Origin: Dichelobacter nodosus
Lineage (GTDB): Bacteria > Pseudomonadota > Gammaproteobacteria > Cardiobacteriales > Cardiobacteriaceae
Length of the DNA stretch: 64,000 nt
Assembly (NCBI RefSeq): GCF_001263335.1
Contig: NZ_LGVW01000034.1
Span: forward strand, 37,241 to 101,240
Direction of reading: 5' to 3'
The notes under the pieces were generated by a model. It was not told the origin of the DNA. It worked only from the letters and a program-made list of their open reading frames with translations, and did not search any database. Position numbers and translations under genes: made by a program. How positions within the stretch are numbered: position 1 is the stretch's first letter; each line of letters opens with the position of its first letter. Of this stretch, positions 53,623 through 62,928 are shown piece after piece.

Positions 53623-55383
53623 TCAATTGAGTCCTAATTTGTTGTAATCATGAAACAAAAGTCTCATGAAATCGCGATAATTTTGAATTTCTAATTTTTT
53701 GCAAATATCACGAAATGCGCTGTACGTACTTTCAAAAATTTTCTCGTCACCGTCTAAATCGCGCCAATAAGGACTTTTTCTCAATTCCTCGCGCACATGC
53801 GGTTTTAAACCAATGATGTATAAATCGCCGCCGTATTTAAGCAAACGTTCTCGTTCGGAAATCAAAAATTCAATGCCAGAAATATCAATTAAATTAATAC
53901 CTTCCGCCATGATGATGACGTGTTGCCATTGATGATTAGCGGCGTATTGTTCCATCGTGCGGTGAATATGATCGATGGCGCCGAAAAAAAGTGAACCGTT
54001 GATTTGTACCACCGATATTTTAGGCGGATTATCTTGATGCAAAACCGCCGGCGTAATCGAGGAAAAATCAACTTCCACAATCACCGGGTGCGCCGTTTTT
54101 TGTAAATATAAAACCAGCGACAAAATCACGCCGACATAAATCGCAAATTCTAAATTTAAAAATAAAGTGGATAAAAACGTCACCAAAATGATTGCCGTTT
54201 CATTCGTACTGGTTCGGGCAATGATTTTAATATGAGTAATATCAAAGAGATTGTAGCCCGCTAACATAATCACGCCTGCCATCGCTGCCATCGGCAAATA
54301 GCGCGTAATCCAAGGAATGGTAATAATCACCGTGGCAACGATTAAAGAAGAAAACAATAAAGCAAACGGCGTTTTCGCGCCGGCATCATAATTCACCGCG
54401 CTGCGGTTAAAAGAACCCGATCCCACGTAACACGATAAAAAGCTGCCGATGATGTTTGACAAACCTTGTCCAAAAAATTCCTGATTGCCGTCAATGCGTT
54501 GATGGGAACGAATTGATAAAGAACGCGCGATTGAAACCGCTTCAATCAGTCCCAATAACGCCAAAGCAAATGCCGAAGGAATCATTGCCGAAATTTTTAA
54601 AATATCAAATGGCGGCGCGATAAATCGCGGTAATTTTTCTGGTAACGCGCCTAACATGGCAATGCCAGCTTCTTCACCGCCTAAAAACGAAGCCGTGACC
54701 GCGCCGGCAATCATGCCCAACAACATAAATGGTAATTTTTTACGATAAATCCGCAAAGAAATCGCCGTGATCAGCGTCACCGTCGCCACGATAAAACTAT
54801 GCCAATGAATATGTGGCAATTGTTGATAAATTGCGCCCCATTTATCGATAAAACTCAAACCGCGGGCAATATCGATGCCCAAATAAGTCGGCAATTGGCT
54901 CAACATAATCAACACACCGGATCCAGCGGTAAAGCCAATAATCACCGTATGCGAGATAAAATTTACCAATCCGCCCAAACGAAATAATCCAAACGCTAAT
55001 TGAATCACGCCCACAATCAGCATCAGCGTTAACGATAATCCAATATATTCTGGACTGCCCATTGCCGCGTAATTACTCACGATATTGGGAATAACGATAG
55101 AAAGCGCGATCGTCGGCCCGCTGACCATATGCAAAGATGATCCCCAAAATCCCGCGATAATTTGCACCACAATCGCGCTATAAAGTCCGAATTCTGGCGG
55201 TAAACCGGCAATTAAAGAAAAAGCAATACCTTGTGGTAACACCATCACGGCGCCCGTCAGCCCTGCCCAAAAGTCATATTGCACATTTTTCGGCGTAATG
55301 CGTTGATACCAATGCCGCATAGGCGTTAAACGGTAAAAAAGCATCTGCATTTTGTGCGCGATAAAACTGACTTTTCTCCGCAT
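53623..55383 (-). CDS. SulP family inorganic anion transporter with STAS domain
   Basis: 586 residues. The N-terminal two thirds hold 11-14 membrane helices with WAGLTGAVMVLPQGIAFSLIAGLPPEFGLYSAI and the GSGSFNRSAVNYDAGAKTP block typical of SulP carriers. The C-terminal STAS domain (residues about 440-560) has the conserved INLIDISGIEFL segment. Substrates of the family include sulfate, bicarbonate and C4-dicarboxylates; none can be chosen from sequence. GGAGGA lies 10 bases before the ATG. It is followed on the same strand by the NlpE-like gene. Confidence 0.93.
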   Translation of the reverse strand: MRRKVSFIAHKMQMLFYRLTPMRHWYQRITPKNVQYDFWAGLTGAVMVLPQGIAFSLIAGLPPEFGLYSAIVVQIIAGFWGSSLHMVSGPTIALSIVIPNIVSNYAAMGSPEYIGLSLTLMLIVGVIQLAFGLFRLGGLVNFISHTVIIGFTAGSGVLIMLSQLPTYLGIDIARGLSFIDKWGAIYQQLPHIHWHSFIVATVTLITAISLRIYRKKLPFMLLGMIAGAVTASFLGGEEAGIAMLGALPEKLPRFIAPPFDILKISAMIPSAFALALLGLIEAVSIARSLSIRSHQRIDGNQEFFGQGLSNIIGSFLSCYVGSGSFNRSAVNYDAGAKTPFALLFSSLIVATVIITIPWITRYLPMAAMAGVIMLAGYNLFDITHIKIIARTSTNETAIILVTFLSTLFLNLEFAIYVGVILSLVLYLQKTAHPVIVEVDFSSITPAVLHQDNPPKISVVQINGSLFFGAIDHIHRTMEQYAANHQWQHVIIMAEGINLIDISGIEFLISERERLLKYGGDLYIIGLKPHVREELRKSPYWRDLDGDEKIFESTYSAFRDICKKLEIQNYRDFMRLLFHDYNKLGLN

Positions 55384-55424
55384 AAAAAAGCTTCCTCCAA
55401 GCTTTGCCGGTCGTTAAGAAAGAA

Positions 55425-55464
55425 GAAGTAAAAATCAACTTGAGCTTAAAAAGCCCAAGTTGAT
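55425..55464 (-). terminator. intrinsic terminator of the yjiH-yjiG-peptidase operon
   Basis: A 9-bp stem atcaacttg/caagttgat encloses a second stem gctt/aagc. It is followed on the minus strand by TTTTTACTTCTT. Confidence 0.83.
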
Positions 55465-55474
55465 GTTGCGAGAT

Positions 55475-56602
55475 TTATTTTTGAGCGGCGATGTGTTTTA
55501 AAACACTCTTTAAAAACGCCAAACAGGGTTCAATACTGTTGATTTCCAAATATTCTTTATCGCTGTGGAAACAAGCGCCAATAGGGCCAAAACCATCTAA
55601 AGAAGCAATACCGTGCGCAGACGTAATATTGGCATCTGATCCGCCGCCAACTGATTGCCAGCGTACTTCATGATTTACGGCTTTGCCCGCTTTTTCAACT
55701 AAAGCCATCAATTGCTCGGTTTTCGGGCTCATTTGCATCGCCAGTTTTTCGGAAGTTTTCGTAATTTTTACTTTAATATCAGGTGTAAAAGTATTTTTGA
55801 CGCGTTCTTCCATATAACGCTCTAAGCGCGGTAATTCATCATTTTGCCAAAAACGAAAATCAACCGTTGCTCGCGCATAATCGGGCACCACATTCGTTGC
55901 GTTGCCGCCTGAGGCTAAACCTACGGTTAACGTGGTTCCGATATCGTTTTCATTGAATTTTTTCAAATCTAAAATCCAATGCGACATTTCCACCAAAGCC
56001 GAACGACCGCTGGCAGGATCATTGCCAGCATGAGCAGCAACACCATGAAATTCCAGTAAAAAGTTTCCAGAACCTTTGCGTAATTTCACCAAAGAACCGT
56101 CCGCCCGCGCCGCCTCGCAAACCAAAACGTAATCCGCTTTTGCTGCTTCTTCTAAAATCCACGCTTCTGAATAAACCGATCCCGTTTCTTCATCGGGATT
56201 ATGCAAAATAGCGATAGACAACGCATCTAAATCTTGCGCGTCTAATTCGCTTACCGCGGCATACATCAATAAAACGCCTGCTTTCATATCGGCAACGCCC
56301 GGACCATAAGCCCGATCGCCTTCAACGCGGAATGGACGCGCGGCAACCGTACCTTCCGGAAAAACCGTATCCAAATGACCGATTAACATCACATCATAAT
56401 GCGTTGGATTTTCGCGATTGGTAATCAGCAATCCCGGGCCAACTTTATCGCCCAAATCTTTGCGCGTGATGTGCCAGCCTTTAAGATTTTGATATTTTTC
56501 GGTAATTAAATCTGCGATTTTGGCAACGCCAGCGGTTAAATGCGTGCCGCAATCCACGTTTACTAATGGTTCTAATTGTTTTAAAAAAGTATTTTTATCC
56601 AT
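55475..56602 (-). CDS. M20 family metallopeptidase (glutamate carboxypeptidase-like)
   Basis: 375 residues. The di-zinc site is complete: His in MLIGHLDTVFPEGT, bridging Asp in GPGVADMKAGVLLM, catalytic Glu in NPDEETGS, and the C-terminal His in ACFHSDKEYLEI. The dimerisation domain (GVAAHAGNDPASGRSALVEM) is normal. It resembles carboxypeptidase G2-type enzymes that release C-terminal glutamate from peptides or folates. No signal peptide is seen, so a cytoplasmic role is likely. It lies directly after yjiH and yjiG, two membrane genes that often accompany peptidases. Confidence 0.93.
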   Translation of the reverse strand: MDKNTFLKQLEPLVNVDCGTHLTAGVAKIADLITEKYQNLKGWHITRKDLGDKVGPGLLITNRENPTHYDVMLIGHLDTVFPEGTVAARPFRVEGDRAYGPGVADMKAGVLLMYAAVSELDAQDLDALSIAILHNPDEETGSVYSEAWILEEAAKADYVLVCEAARADGSLVKLRKGSGNFLLEFHGVAAHAGNDPASGRSALVEMSHWILDLKKFNENDIGTTLTVGLASGGNATNVVPDYARATVDFRFWQNDELPRLERYMEERVKNTFTPDIKVKITKTSEKLAMQMSPKTEQLMALVEKAGKAVNHEVRWQSVGGGSDANITSAHGIASLDGFGPIGACFHSDKEYLEINSIEPCLAFLKSVLKHIAAQK

Positions 56603-56612
56603 AATTTTCTCC

Positions 56613-57071
56613 TTAAACGAATAAAGCCATCACTGCCATTGATAAAAAGGCATTAATAATAGAAATTAAAATCATGACAACGTAATGACGACTTTCTACA
56701 CCGACAACACCCAAAAGGCGTCCGATATATTGAATTTGCGACCCCATCAAATACATTGCCGGCGCTAAAATGGCAATATCATTGAGCGATAACGTGCCCG
56801 CTGCAAACAAACTTGATGCCACGCCCACGCCGCCACCCATCGATAACCAAGATGCCAGCAATACCATCATTGCCTCGCCCGGCAAACCGAAAATTGTCAT
56901 CAGTGGCGCAAACACTTTTCCCAGCAAAGTTAAAATTCCGGTTAAATTCAAAATATAAATGAGCACAAACGCCATTAAAACGTTAGGCAACATACTGTTA
57001 ACGGCAATATTCCAGCCTTTGCGCACGCCTTCGACGAAAACGTCAGTCACCATCTTTTTTTGCTCTGCCAT
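56613..57071 (-). CDS. yjiG: YjiG family membrane protein (nucleoside-recognition/Gate domain)
   Basis: 152 residues from ATG 57071, which has GAGGAGC upstream and starts one base after the yjiH stop. There are four to five hydrophobic helices; SMLPNVLMAFVLIYILNLTG and LPGEAMMVLLASWLSMGGGVGVASSLFA are typical of the Gate (SpmB-like) family. In E. coli yjiH-yjiG sit next to the isoaspartyl dipeptidase gene iadA. The likely role is transport or channel activity connected with peptide breakdown products; this is inference from context. Confidence 0.88.
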   Translation of the reverse strand: MAEQKKMVTDVFVEGVRKGWNIAVNSMLPNVLMAFVLIYILNLTGILTLLGKVFAPLMTIFGLPGEAMMVLLASWLSMGGGVGVASSLFAAGTLSLNDIAILAPAMYLMGSQIQYIGRLLGVVGVESRHYVVMILISIINAFLSMAVMALFV

Positions 57072-57072
57072 G

Positions 57073-57870
57073 TTATTGCTCCTCTTTAGTTGTAGTTTTA
57101 TCGGCGGAATCGTCAGCAACAGGTGCGCCATCGGCGGCTACTTTCCGATCGGACAGTTTTAAATAAAAACGCATTAAATTGGCGCCGACGATTTTAAAAA
57201 TAAACATCACCGCAAAACACAATCCAATGCTTGCCGGCACTTTTTCACCGCTGGCGGCAGTAAGCGCTAATAATGCCGCGCCGGAACCGAGGAAATTGGT
57301 AATCGTGGCGCCGGCGGAAAATTGAAACATGGAAAAGATTTCGCGCTCGTGTTGCGTGATTTTTTTCTCGTCATACAAAGCGCGCGTTAATGCTGCGCCG
57401 GCATCGGTGGATTGCAAGCTGGCGATTAATGCCAAACCGGCTTCTCCGGGAATGCCCAAAAGTGGACGCAAAATTTTGCTAAACAATTGCCGCATCGCGT
57501 CTAATGCGCCGTAAAACTCCAAAACGGCAACCATGCCCATAGCAAATAAAGTGGTGGGAATGAGGGAAAAAGCAAATAAAAAACCATCGCGTGCGCCGGT
57601 GCCGTCTTTACCGCGGAACGTGGTTTTTGCGGGTGCTTTTTCTGCGGTGACCGCGGCGGTAACGTCACCAAAACTACCGTTTAATGTATTGAAATCTAAA
57701 ACTTTTAATATATTGTGGACTTTCTCCGGCGCCACATGAATGCTGTTAGCAAATTGCGTGGCGACGTTTTGCACGGGTTTGGAAACCGTAATGCCCGAAA
57801 AGAAAATAATGGCAAATATCAAGGCGATATATGCGCCGATACTGATTTTTTTAGGTTGTTGTTCTGTCAT
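57073..57870 (-). CDS. yjiH: YjiH family membrane protein (nucleoside-recognition/Gate domain)
   Basis: 265 residues. One helix at the N-terminus (IGAYIALIFAIIFFSGITV) is followed by a periplasmic stretch of about 60 residues and then the Gate domain: PTTLFAMGMVAVLEFYGALD, LGIPGEAGLALIASLQSTDAGAAL, and FSAGATITNFLGSGAALLAL. This matches SpmA-like YjiH. It is first of the yjiH-yjiG-M20 peptidase series. The C-terminal 25 residues are charged and variable. Confidence 0.88.
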   Translation of the reverse strand: MTEQQPKKISIGAYIALIFAIIFFSGITVSKPVQNVATQFANSIHVAPEKVHNILKVLDFNTLNGSFGDVTAAVTAEKAPAKTTFRGKDGTGARDGFLFAFSLIPTTLFAMGMVAVLEFYGALDAMRQLFSKILRPLLGIPGEAGLALIASLQSTDAGAALTRALYDEKKITQHEREIFSMFQFSAGATITNFLGSGAALLALTAASGEKVPASIGLCFAVMFIFKIVGANLMRFYLKLSDRKVAADGAPVADDSADKTTTKEEQ

Positions 57871-58056
57871 AAATTATTCCTCTTTTACTCCTCCGCTGAT
57901 TGCGGCTTTTCCAGTATAACGAAAAAAAGGGAGAAATTTAATTGGCAGCAATTCGCCCAATCAGTTTGAATAAAAAGCGTTTTATACAAAATACCTTCGC
58001 CAGAAAAAAACAGATAACGCCGGCAAAATGCGCGATAAATTGCGGCAAGTTTTCGG

Positions 58057-58062
58057 TATAAT
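58057..58062 (+). promoter_or_regulatory. -10 element upstream of lepA
   Basis: A consensus TATAAT lies 34 bases before the lepA start, followed by a GC-containing discriminator. No clear -35 at proper spacing. The rest of the 57871-58095 gap holds nothing recognisable. Confidence 0.4.
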
Positions 58063-58095
58063 TACGCCTTTTCGCGTTTTTGAGTTTCTAATACT

Positions 58096-59898
58096 ATGCA
58101 ACAACACATTCGAAATTTTTCTATTATTGCCCATATTGACCATGGAAAATCGACCCTTTCCGATCGTTTTATTCAAACTTGCGGCGGGCTTTCCGAACGG
58201 GAAATGGCAGAGCAAGTTTTAGATTCGATGGATATCGAGCGCGAACGCGGAATTACCATCAAAGCGCAAAGCGTTTCGCTCAATTACACGGCAAAAGACG
58301 GGCAAACTTATCAACTCAATTTTATTGATACGCCGGGGCACGTGGATTTTTCTTATGAAGTATCGCGTTCTTTATATGCGTGTGAAGGCGCTTTGTTGGT
58401 GGTTGATGCCGCGCAAGGTGTTGAGGCGCAATCCGTTGCCAATTGTTACACCGCAATTGATCACAATTTAGAAGTATTGCCGGTGCTTAATAAAATTGAT
58501 TTGCCGTCTGCCAATCCAGAGAAAGTCAAACAAGAAATTGAGGAAATTATCGGACTCGATACCGCAGAAACCTTAAACGTCAGCGCCAAAACCGGCGTCG
58601 GGATTACGGAATTATTAGAACAAATTGTTGCTAAAATTCCGGCGCCCAGCGGCAACCCCGATGCACCAACGCGCGCGTTAATTATTGATTCGTGGTTTGA
58701 TGCTTATGTGGGCGTGGTGTCGCTGGTGCGGGTTTTTGATGGACAATTGCGCTTGCGGCAAAAGATGAAAGTGATGAGTACGGGGGAAGAATACGTCATC
58801 ACCAAATTGGGCATTTTTACGCCCAAACCTTGCGATCGCGAATTATTAAATACTGGCGATGTGGGTTTTGTCATCGCCGGCATTAAAGATATTAACGGCG
58901 CCCCCGTCGGCGATACGCTCACCGATGCTGCGCGTCCCACGGCTGAACGTTTACCCGGATTTAAAAAAGTACAACCGCGGGTGTTTTCCGGATTATTCCC
59001 CGTTGAATCAGATAATTATGAAAATTTACGCGATGCGTTGTCAAAATTGTGTTTAAACGATGCTTCTTTATTTTTTGAGCCGGAAGTTTCGCAAGCTTTG
59101 GGTTTTGGTTTTCGTTGCGGCTTTTTGGGCATGCTGCATATGGAAATTATTCAAGAACGCTTGGAACGCGAATACGATTTGGATTTGATTACGACCGCGC
59201 CGACCGTGGTTTATGAAGTGCTCACGACTGCCGGCGAATTATTGCACATCGATAACCCCAGCAAATTGCCGCCGGTCAATCATATTGAAGAAATACGCGA
59301 GCCGATTATCGCAGCGCACATTTTGCTGCCGCAGGATTACGTGGGCGCGGTGATGAAATTGTGCATTGATAAACGCGGCGTTCAAAAAAATATGCAATTT
59401 GCCGGTCAGCAAGTGCAATTGACGTTTGAAATGCCGATGAGTGAAGTTGTTTTGGATTTTTTTGATCGTTTGAAATCGGTTTCGCGCGGTTTTGCGTCTT
59501 TGGATTATGAATTTTTACGTTTTGAAGCGGCAAATTTGCAATGTTTAGATATTTTAATCAACGGCGATAAAGTTGATTCATTGTCGATTATCGTCCACAA
59601 AGAACAAGCACAATTTCGCGGACGGGAATTGGTTGACAAAATGAAGGAACTCATTCCGCGGCAAATGTTTGAAGTCGCCATTCAAGCGGCAATTGGCAAT
59701 AGTATTATTGCGCGGTCAACGGTAAAAGCGTTGCGTAAAAACGTTTTGGCTAAATGTTACGGCGGCGACGTTTCGCGTAAACGCAAATTATTGGAAAAAC
59801 AAAAAGCCGGTAAAAAACGCATGAAACAAGTCGGCAGTGTGGAAATTCCGCAGGAAGCTTTTCTCGCGGTATTAAAAGTTGACGGCAACGAAAAATAA
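58096..59898 (+). CDS. lepA: elongation factor 4 (LepA)
   Basis: 600 residues. It is a ribosome-binding translational GTPase. G1 is [14 protein letters not shown]2 [13 protein letters not shown]3 DTPGHVDF and G4 NKIDLPSA. The C-terminal LepA domain ([39 protein letters not shown]) distinguishes it from EF-G. It heads lepA-lepB-rnc-era, the conserved order. Confidence 0.98.
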   Translation: MQQHIRNFSIIAHIDHGKSTLSDRFIQTCGGLSEREMAEQVLDSMDIERERGITIKAQSVSLNYTAKDGQTYQLNFIDTPGHVDFSYEVSRSLYACEGALLVVDAAQGVEAQSVANCYTAIDHNLEVLPVLNKIDLPSANPEKVKQEIEEIIGLDTAETLNVSAKTGVGITELLEQIVAKIPAPSGNPDAPTRALIIDSWFDAYVGVVSLVRVFDGQLRLRQKMKVMSTGEEYVITKLGIFTPKPCDRELLNTGDVGFVIAGIKDINGAPVGDTLTDAARPTAERLPGFKKVQPRVFSGLFPVESDNYENLRDALSKLCLNDASLFFEPEVSQALGFGFRCGFLGMLHMEIIQERLEREYDLDLITTAPTVVYEVLTTAGELLHIDNPSKLPPVNHIEEIREPIIAAHILLPQDYVGAVMKLCIDKRGVQKNMQFAGQQVQLTFEMPMSEVVLDFFDRLKSVSRGFASLDYEFLRFEAANLQCLDILINGDKVDSLSIIVHKEQAQFRGRELVDKMKELIPRQMFEVAIQAAIGNSIIARSTVKALRKNVLAKCYGGDVSRKRKLLEKQKAGKKRMKQVGSVEIPQEAFLAVLKVDGNEK

Positions 59899-59910
59899 TA
59901 AGGAGCAAAA

Positions 59911-60882
59911 ATGAATGCACTGATGGAAAATTTTGAATTGATTTTAACCGCGGCGGTGGTGGTGTGTTTCGTGTTTTATCTGCTGGATTCTAAGGATAGA
60001 AAAGTGAGAAATATGCTTTATCGCGTTTTTAAACGCGGCAATGAAACCGATCACGACCGCAATCTCTATGCCGCGCGTTTGGCTTTTGTGGTCGATTCCG
60101 ATCGCAGTACGCGCCAAAAACGCAGAGATATTATTCAATCGGCGATTAAGCATATTAATCACCGTCAACCGTTAAGCAGCGATGAACTTTATTGGGCAAA
60201 GCACCCCGTTTATCCGCGCGAGAAATTTCGGGAATTTTTTGGCGGCATGTTTTGGATATTGTTTATTGTTTGGTTTGTGCGTTCCTTTTTATATGAACCG
60301 TTTCAAATTCCGTCAGCTTCGATGGAGCCAACGTTGCAAACGGGCGATTTTATTTTGACGGAAAAATTTTCTTATGGTTTTCGTTTGCCGGTAACGCATC
60401 AAAAAATATTTGATGTGGGCGCGGTAAAACGCGGTGATGTTATCGTTTTTCGTTATCCTAAAAATCCAAAGCTTAATTACATTAAACGCGTGGTTGCCGT
60501 GCCCGGCGATCATGTGCGCATTAAAGAAGGACGTTTATGGGTTAACGGGCAAGCGTTTTCATTAAATATTCAACAAACTGCCGTCGGACATGATGATCGC
60601 GCATCGTACAACGTTTTTTCAGAACAAATGCCCGATAAAAAGCCGCATTTCATTCAATTCAGACAAAATGCGCGCGAACGCATTATGTTATCCGGCGAAT
60701 TTACCGTACCCGATCGCGCTTATTTTGTGATGGGCGATAATCGCGATAATTCGCAAGATAGCCGTTTTTGGGGCTTTGTGCCGGAGGAAAATTTGGTGGG
60801 CAAAGCGTTATTTATTTGGTTAAACCGCGATTGTGTGACCGGAAAAGGATTTTGTCGGCGCATTGGTTCAGGAATTTACTAA
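59911..60882 (+). CDS. lepB: signal peptidase I
   Basis: 323 residues. Two membrane helices (about residues 9-26 and 110-128) anchor a periplasmic catalytic domain. Ser137 lies in PSASMEPTLQTGDFI and the general base Lys192 in YIKRVVAVPGDHV; the last signature is GDNRDNSQDSRFWGFVP. It removes signal peptides from exported proteins. AAGGAGC precedes the ATG. Its stop overlaps the rnc start (TAATG). Confidence 0.97.
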   Translation: MNALMENFELILTAAVVVCFVFYLLDSKDRKVRNMLYRVFKRGNETDHDRNLYAARLAFVVDSDRSTRQKRRDIIQSAIKHINHRQPLSSDELYWAKHPVYPREKFREFFGGMFWILFIVWFVRSFLYEPFQIPSASMEPTLQTGDFILTEKFSYGFRLPVTHQKIFDVGAVKRGDVIVFRYPKNPKLNYIKRVVAVPGDHVRIKEGRLWVNGQAFSLNIQQTAVGHDDRASYNVFSEQMPDKKPHFIQFRQNARERIMLSGEFTVPDRAYFVMGDNRDNSQDSRFWGFVPEENLVGKALFIWLNRDCVTGKGFCRRIGSGIY

Positions 60883-61583
60883 TGAGTCACGCTCCAAAAA
60901 TTAATTGGCAACTTTTAGAACACGCGCTTGGTTATTCGTTCCAAAATCCCGAATTATTGCAGCGCGCGCTGACGCACCGCAGTTTTAGCGCTGATCATAA
61001 TGAACGTTTTGAATATTTAGGCGATGCTTTGCTGGAAACGGTCATCAGCGTTGCGTTATATCGCCGTTATCCGGAATCGCCGGAGGGCGATTTAACGCGG
61101 TTGCGCGCGGCGATTGTGAAAAGTTCGAGTTTGGCAGTGATTGCAAAACAATTGGATTTAGGACGTTATTTGCGTTTGGGCAGCGGCGAATTAAAAAGCG
61201 GCGGCAAACGGCGCGAGTCGATTTTAGCTGATGCCGTGGAAGCAATTATTGCTGCCGTTTATTTAGATAGCGATTTTTATCGTTGCGAACAAATAACCTT
61301 GGCGTTATTTGCGCCAGCAATTGCGGCGTTGCCTGATGTGGAAGCGCTCAAAGATCCTAAAACGCGTTTGCAGGAATATTTACAAAGCCGCGATTTACCG
61401 TTGCCCGTTTATGAACTCGTCGAGGAAAAAGGGCCAGAACACGCCAAAATATTTACAATTTCAGCAAAAAGTGAACGTTTTTGTACCACCGCGACCGCCA
61501 GTAGTCGTAAAAAAGCCGAACAAGCCGCGGCGGAATTACTTTTTTCTTGTTATCACGGAAAAAATCAGGGAGGAAAAGCATGA
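60882..61583 (+). CDS. rnc: ribonuclease III
   Basis: 233 residues from ATG 60882 (MSHAPKINWQLLEHALGY). The catalytic signature HNERFEYLGDALLETV and the second acidic block ILADAVEAIIAAVYLD supply the metal ligands. The double-stranded-RNA-binding domain (KTRLQEYLQSRDLPLPVYELVEEKGPEH, KKAEQAAAELLF) is complete. It processes rRNA precursors and double-stranded RNA. It overlaps lepB by one base and era by four. Confidence 0.97.
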   Translation: MSHAPKINWQLLEHALGYSFQNPELLQRALTHRSFSADHNERFEYLGDALLETVISVALYRRYPESPEGDLTRLRAAIVKSSSLAVIAKQLDLGRYLRLGSGELKSGGKRRESILADAVEAIIAAVYLDSDFYRCEQITLALFAPAIAALPDVEALKDPKTRLQEYLQSRDLPLPVYELVEEKGPEHAKIFTISAKSERFCTTATASSRKKAEQAAAELLFSCYHGKNQGGKA

Positions 61584-62479
61584 ATACGCGTGCGGGCATG
61601 ATCGCTGTTGTGGGGCGACCGAATGTGGGAAAGTCAACGCTTATTAATCATCTTTTGGGGCAAAAAATCGCTATTACCAGCCGTAAACCGCAAACAACGC
61701 GGCAGGCGTTGTTGGGTATTTATAGTGAAGATGATGTGCAAATGGTTTTTGTGGATACGCCAGGAATTCACCGCGATGGTAAAAAAGCGATTAATCGGCA
61801 GATGAATCGCGCGGCGTGGCAATCGATGCATGATGTTGATGTAATTTTGCATGTCAGCGAGGTAAAACGCTGGGAAGAAGATGATGCGCGGATTGCGGCA
61901 GAAATTGCGCAGATGAAGGTTCCGGCGGTGCATGTGGTCAATAAAATTGATCGGTTAAAAGATAAAGCGGATTTATTTCCAGAATTGCAGGCGCGGCAAA
62001 GTATTGCAAATTGGGCGGCAATTGTGCCCGTTAGCGCGGCGCGGTCGCAAAATTTGGAGGAATTATTGCGCGTTTTGGCGCCACTTTTGCCGGAACAGCC
62101 GTTTTTATATGATCAATCGCAGGTGACAACTGCCAGTATGCGTTTTTTGGCGGCGGAAATTGTTCGGGAAAAGTTATTTCGTTATGTGCATCAGGAAGTG
62201 CCTTATGAATTGGGTGTTATTATTGAACAATATCAATTAATTGGGAAAACGGTTCATATTGATGCCACGATTTTGGTTGAACGCGAAAGTCAAAAAGGGA
62301 TTGTTATCGGCGTGGGTGGAAAAACGTTGAAAGCGGTTGGGCAAGCGGCACGCGAGGAATTGGAGCAAATTTTGGAGCAAAAGGTGATGCTGCGGAATTT
62401 TGTTAAAGTTGCCGATAACTGGCGCGATAATCATCGCATTTTGCAAAGTATGAGCGCAGGCAGCGGAACGGAGTTGTGA
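61580..62479 (+). CDS. era: GTPase Era
   Basis: 299 residues from ATG 61580, with GGGAGGA upstream and an ATGA overlap with rnc. Era binds 16S rRNA and helps 30S assembly. Walker A is GRPNVGKSTLIN, switch II is DTPGIH, and G4 is NKIDRL. The C-terminal KH domain has VLVERESQKGIVIGVGGKTLKAVGQAAR. recO, often next in line, does not follow; a terminator does. Confidence 0.97.
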   Translation: MNTRAGMIAVVGRPNVGKSTLINHLLGQKIAITSRKPQTTRQALLGIYSEDDVQMVFVDTPGIHRDGKKAINRQMNRAAWQSMHDVDVILHVSEVKRWEEDDARIAAEIAQMKVPAVHVVNKIDRLKDKADLFPELQARQSIANWAAIVPVSAARSQNLEELLRVLAPLLPEQPFLYDQSQVTTASMRFLAAEIVREKLFRYVHQEVPYELGVIIEQYQLIGKTVHIDATILVERESQKGIVIGVGGKTLKAVGQAAREELEQILEQKVMLRNFVKVADNWRDNHRILQSMSAGSGTEL

Positions 62480-62488
62480 GTTGTTTAG

Positions 62489-62523
62489 CTGCCCTACCCT
62501 TTAATGAACGGGGCAGTATTTTT
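62489..62523 (+). terminator. probable intrinsic terminator after era
   Basis: The stem ctgccc/gggcag (62489-62494 with 62511-62516) has a 16-base loop that can pair further through ccc/cgg. It is followed by TATTTTT. Confidence 0.65.
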
Positions 62524-62843
62524 AATATTTTTTTTCATTTCATAAATATCACCGTAATCAGAAAAATAATGCGGCGATTCGTCGGAAAATGGTGATAATC
62601 AATTAAGCGCTAATCGCTTATTTTTTTGGTGTTTTTTTACAAAGTAAAAGCATATTTTTAGAAATTTAACGCGCAGGAATGCGCGAAATATGGTAGTTTA
62701 TGCCAAGATTTCGCAATACTCATTATATTGAATCGTATAGTAATTTATCTGTTATGTTTAAAAATTGCTCGCTAGTATTTGATCCGATGAGAGATGCGGT
62801 ATCAGTTGCGGGAGGTAGTGATATAAGATTAAGTGAATTGTTG

Positions 62844-62855
62844 GTTTGATCAAAC
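62844..62855. promoter_or_regulatory. 12-bp perfect palindrome, possible operator
   Basis: GTTTGATCAAAC lies 74-85 bases upstream of the adhesin start. Nothing identifies its binding protein. Confidence 0.4.
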
Positions 62856-62870
62856 TATCTCTTTTTTCTT

Positions 62871-62888
62871 TAATTCTTCGAAGAATTA
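62871..62888. promoter_or_regulatory. 18-bp perfect palindrome, possible operator
   Basis: TAATTCTTCGAAGAATTA lies 41-58 bases upstream of the adhesin start. With no loop it would be a poor RNA hairpin and suits a dimeric DNA-binding protein better. Confidence 0.45.
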
Positions 62889-62928
62889 CGTCTTTAACTT
62901 ATAAGGTTTCATATATGAAGGGTTTACC

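Larger units (their letters stand above)
62525..62928. other. long AT-rich leader region of the adhesin gene
   Basis: About 400 bases without a gene. It contains two perfect palindromes (listed separately). AAGGG lies 6 bases before the adhesin ATG. A GATATAAG at about 62819-62826 might serve as a -10. No riboswitch or RNA gene is recognised. Confidence 0.5.
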
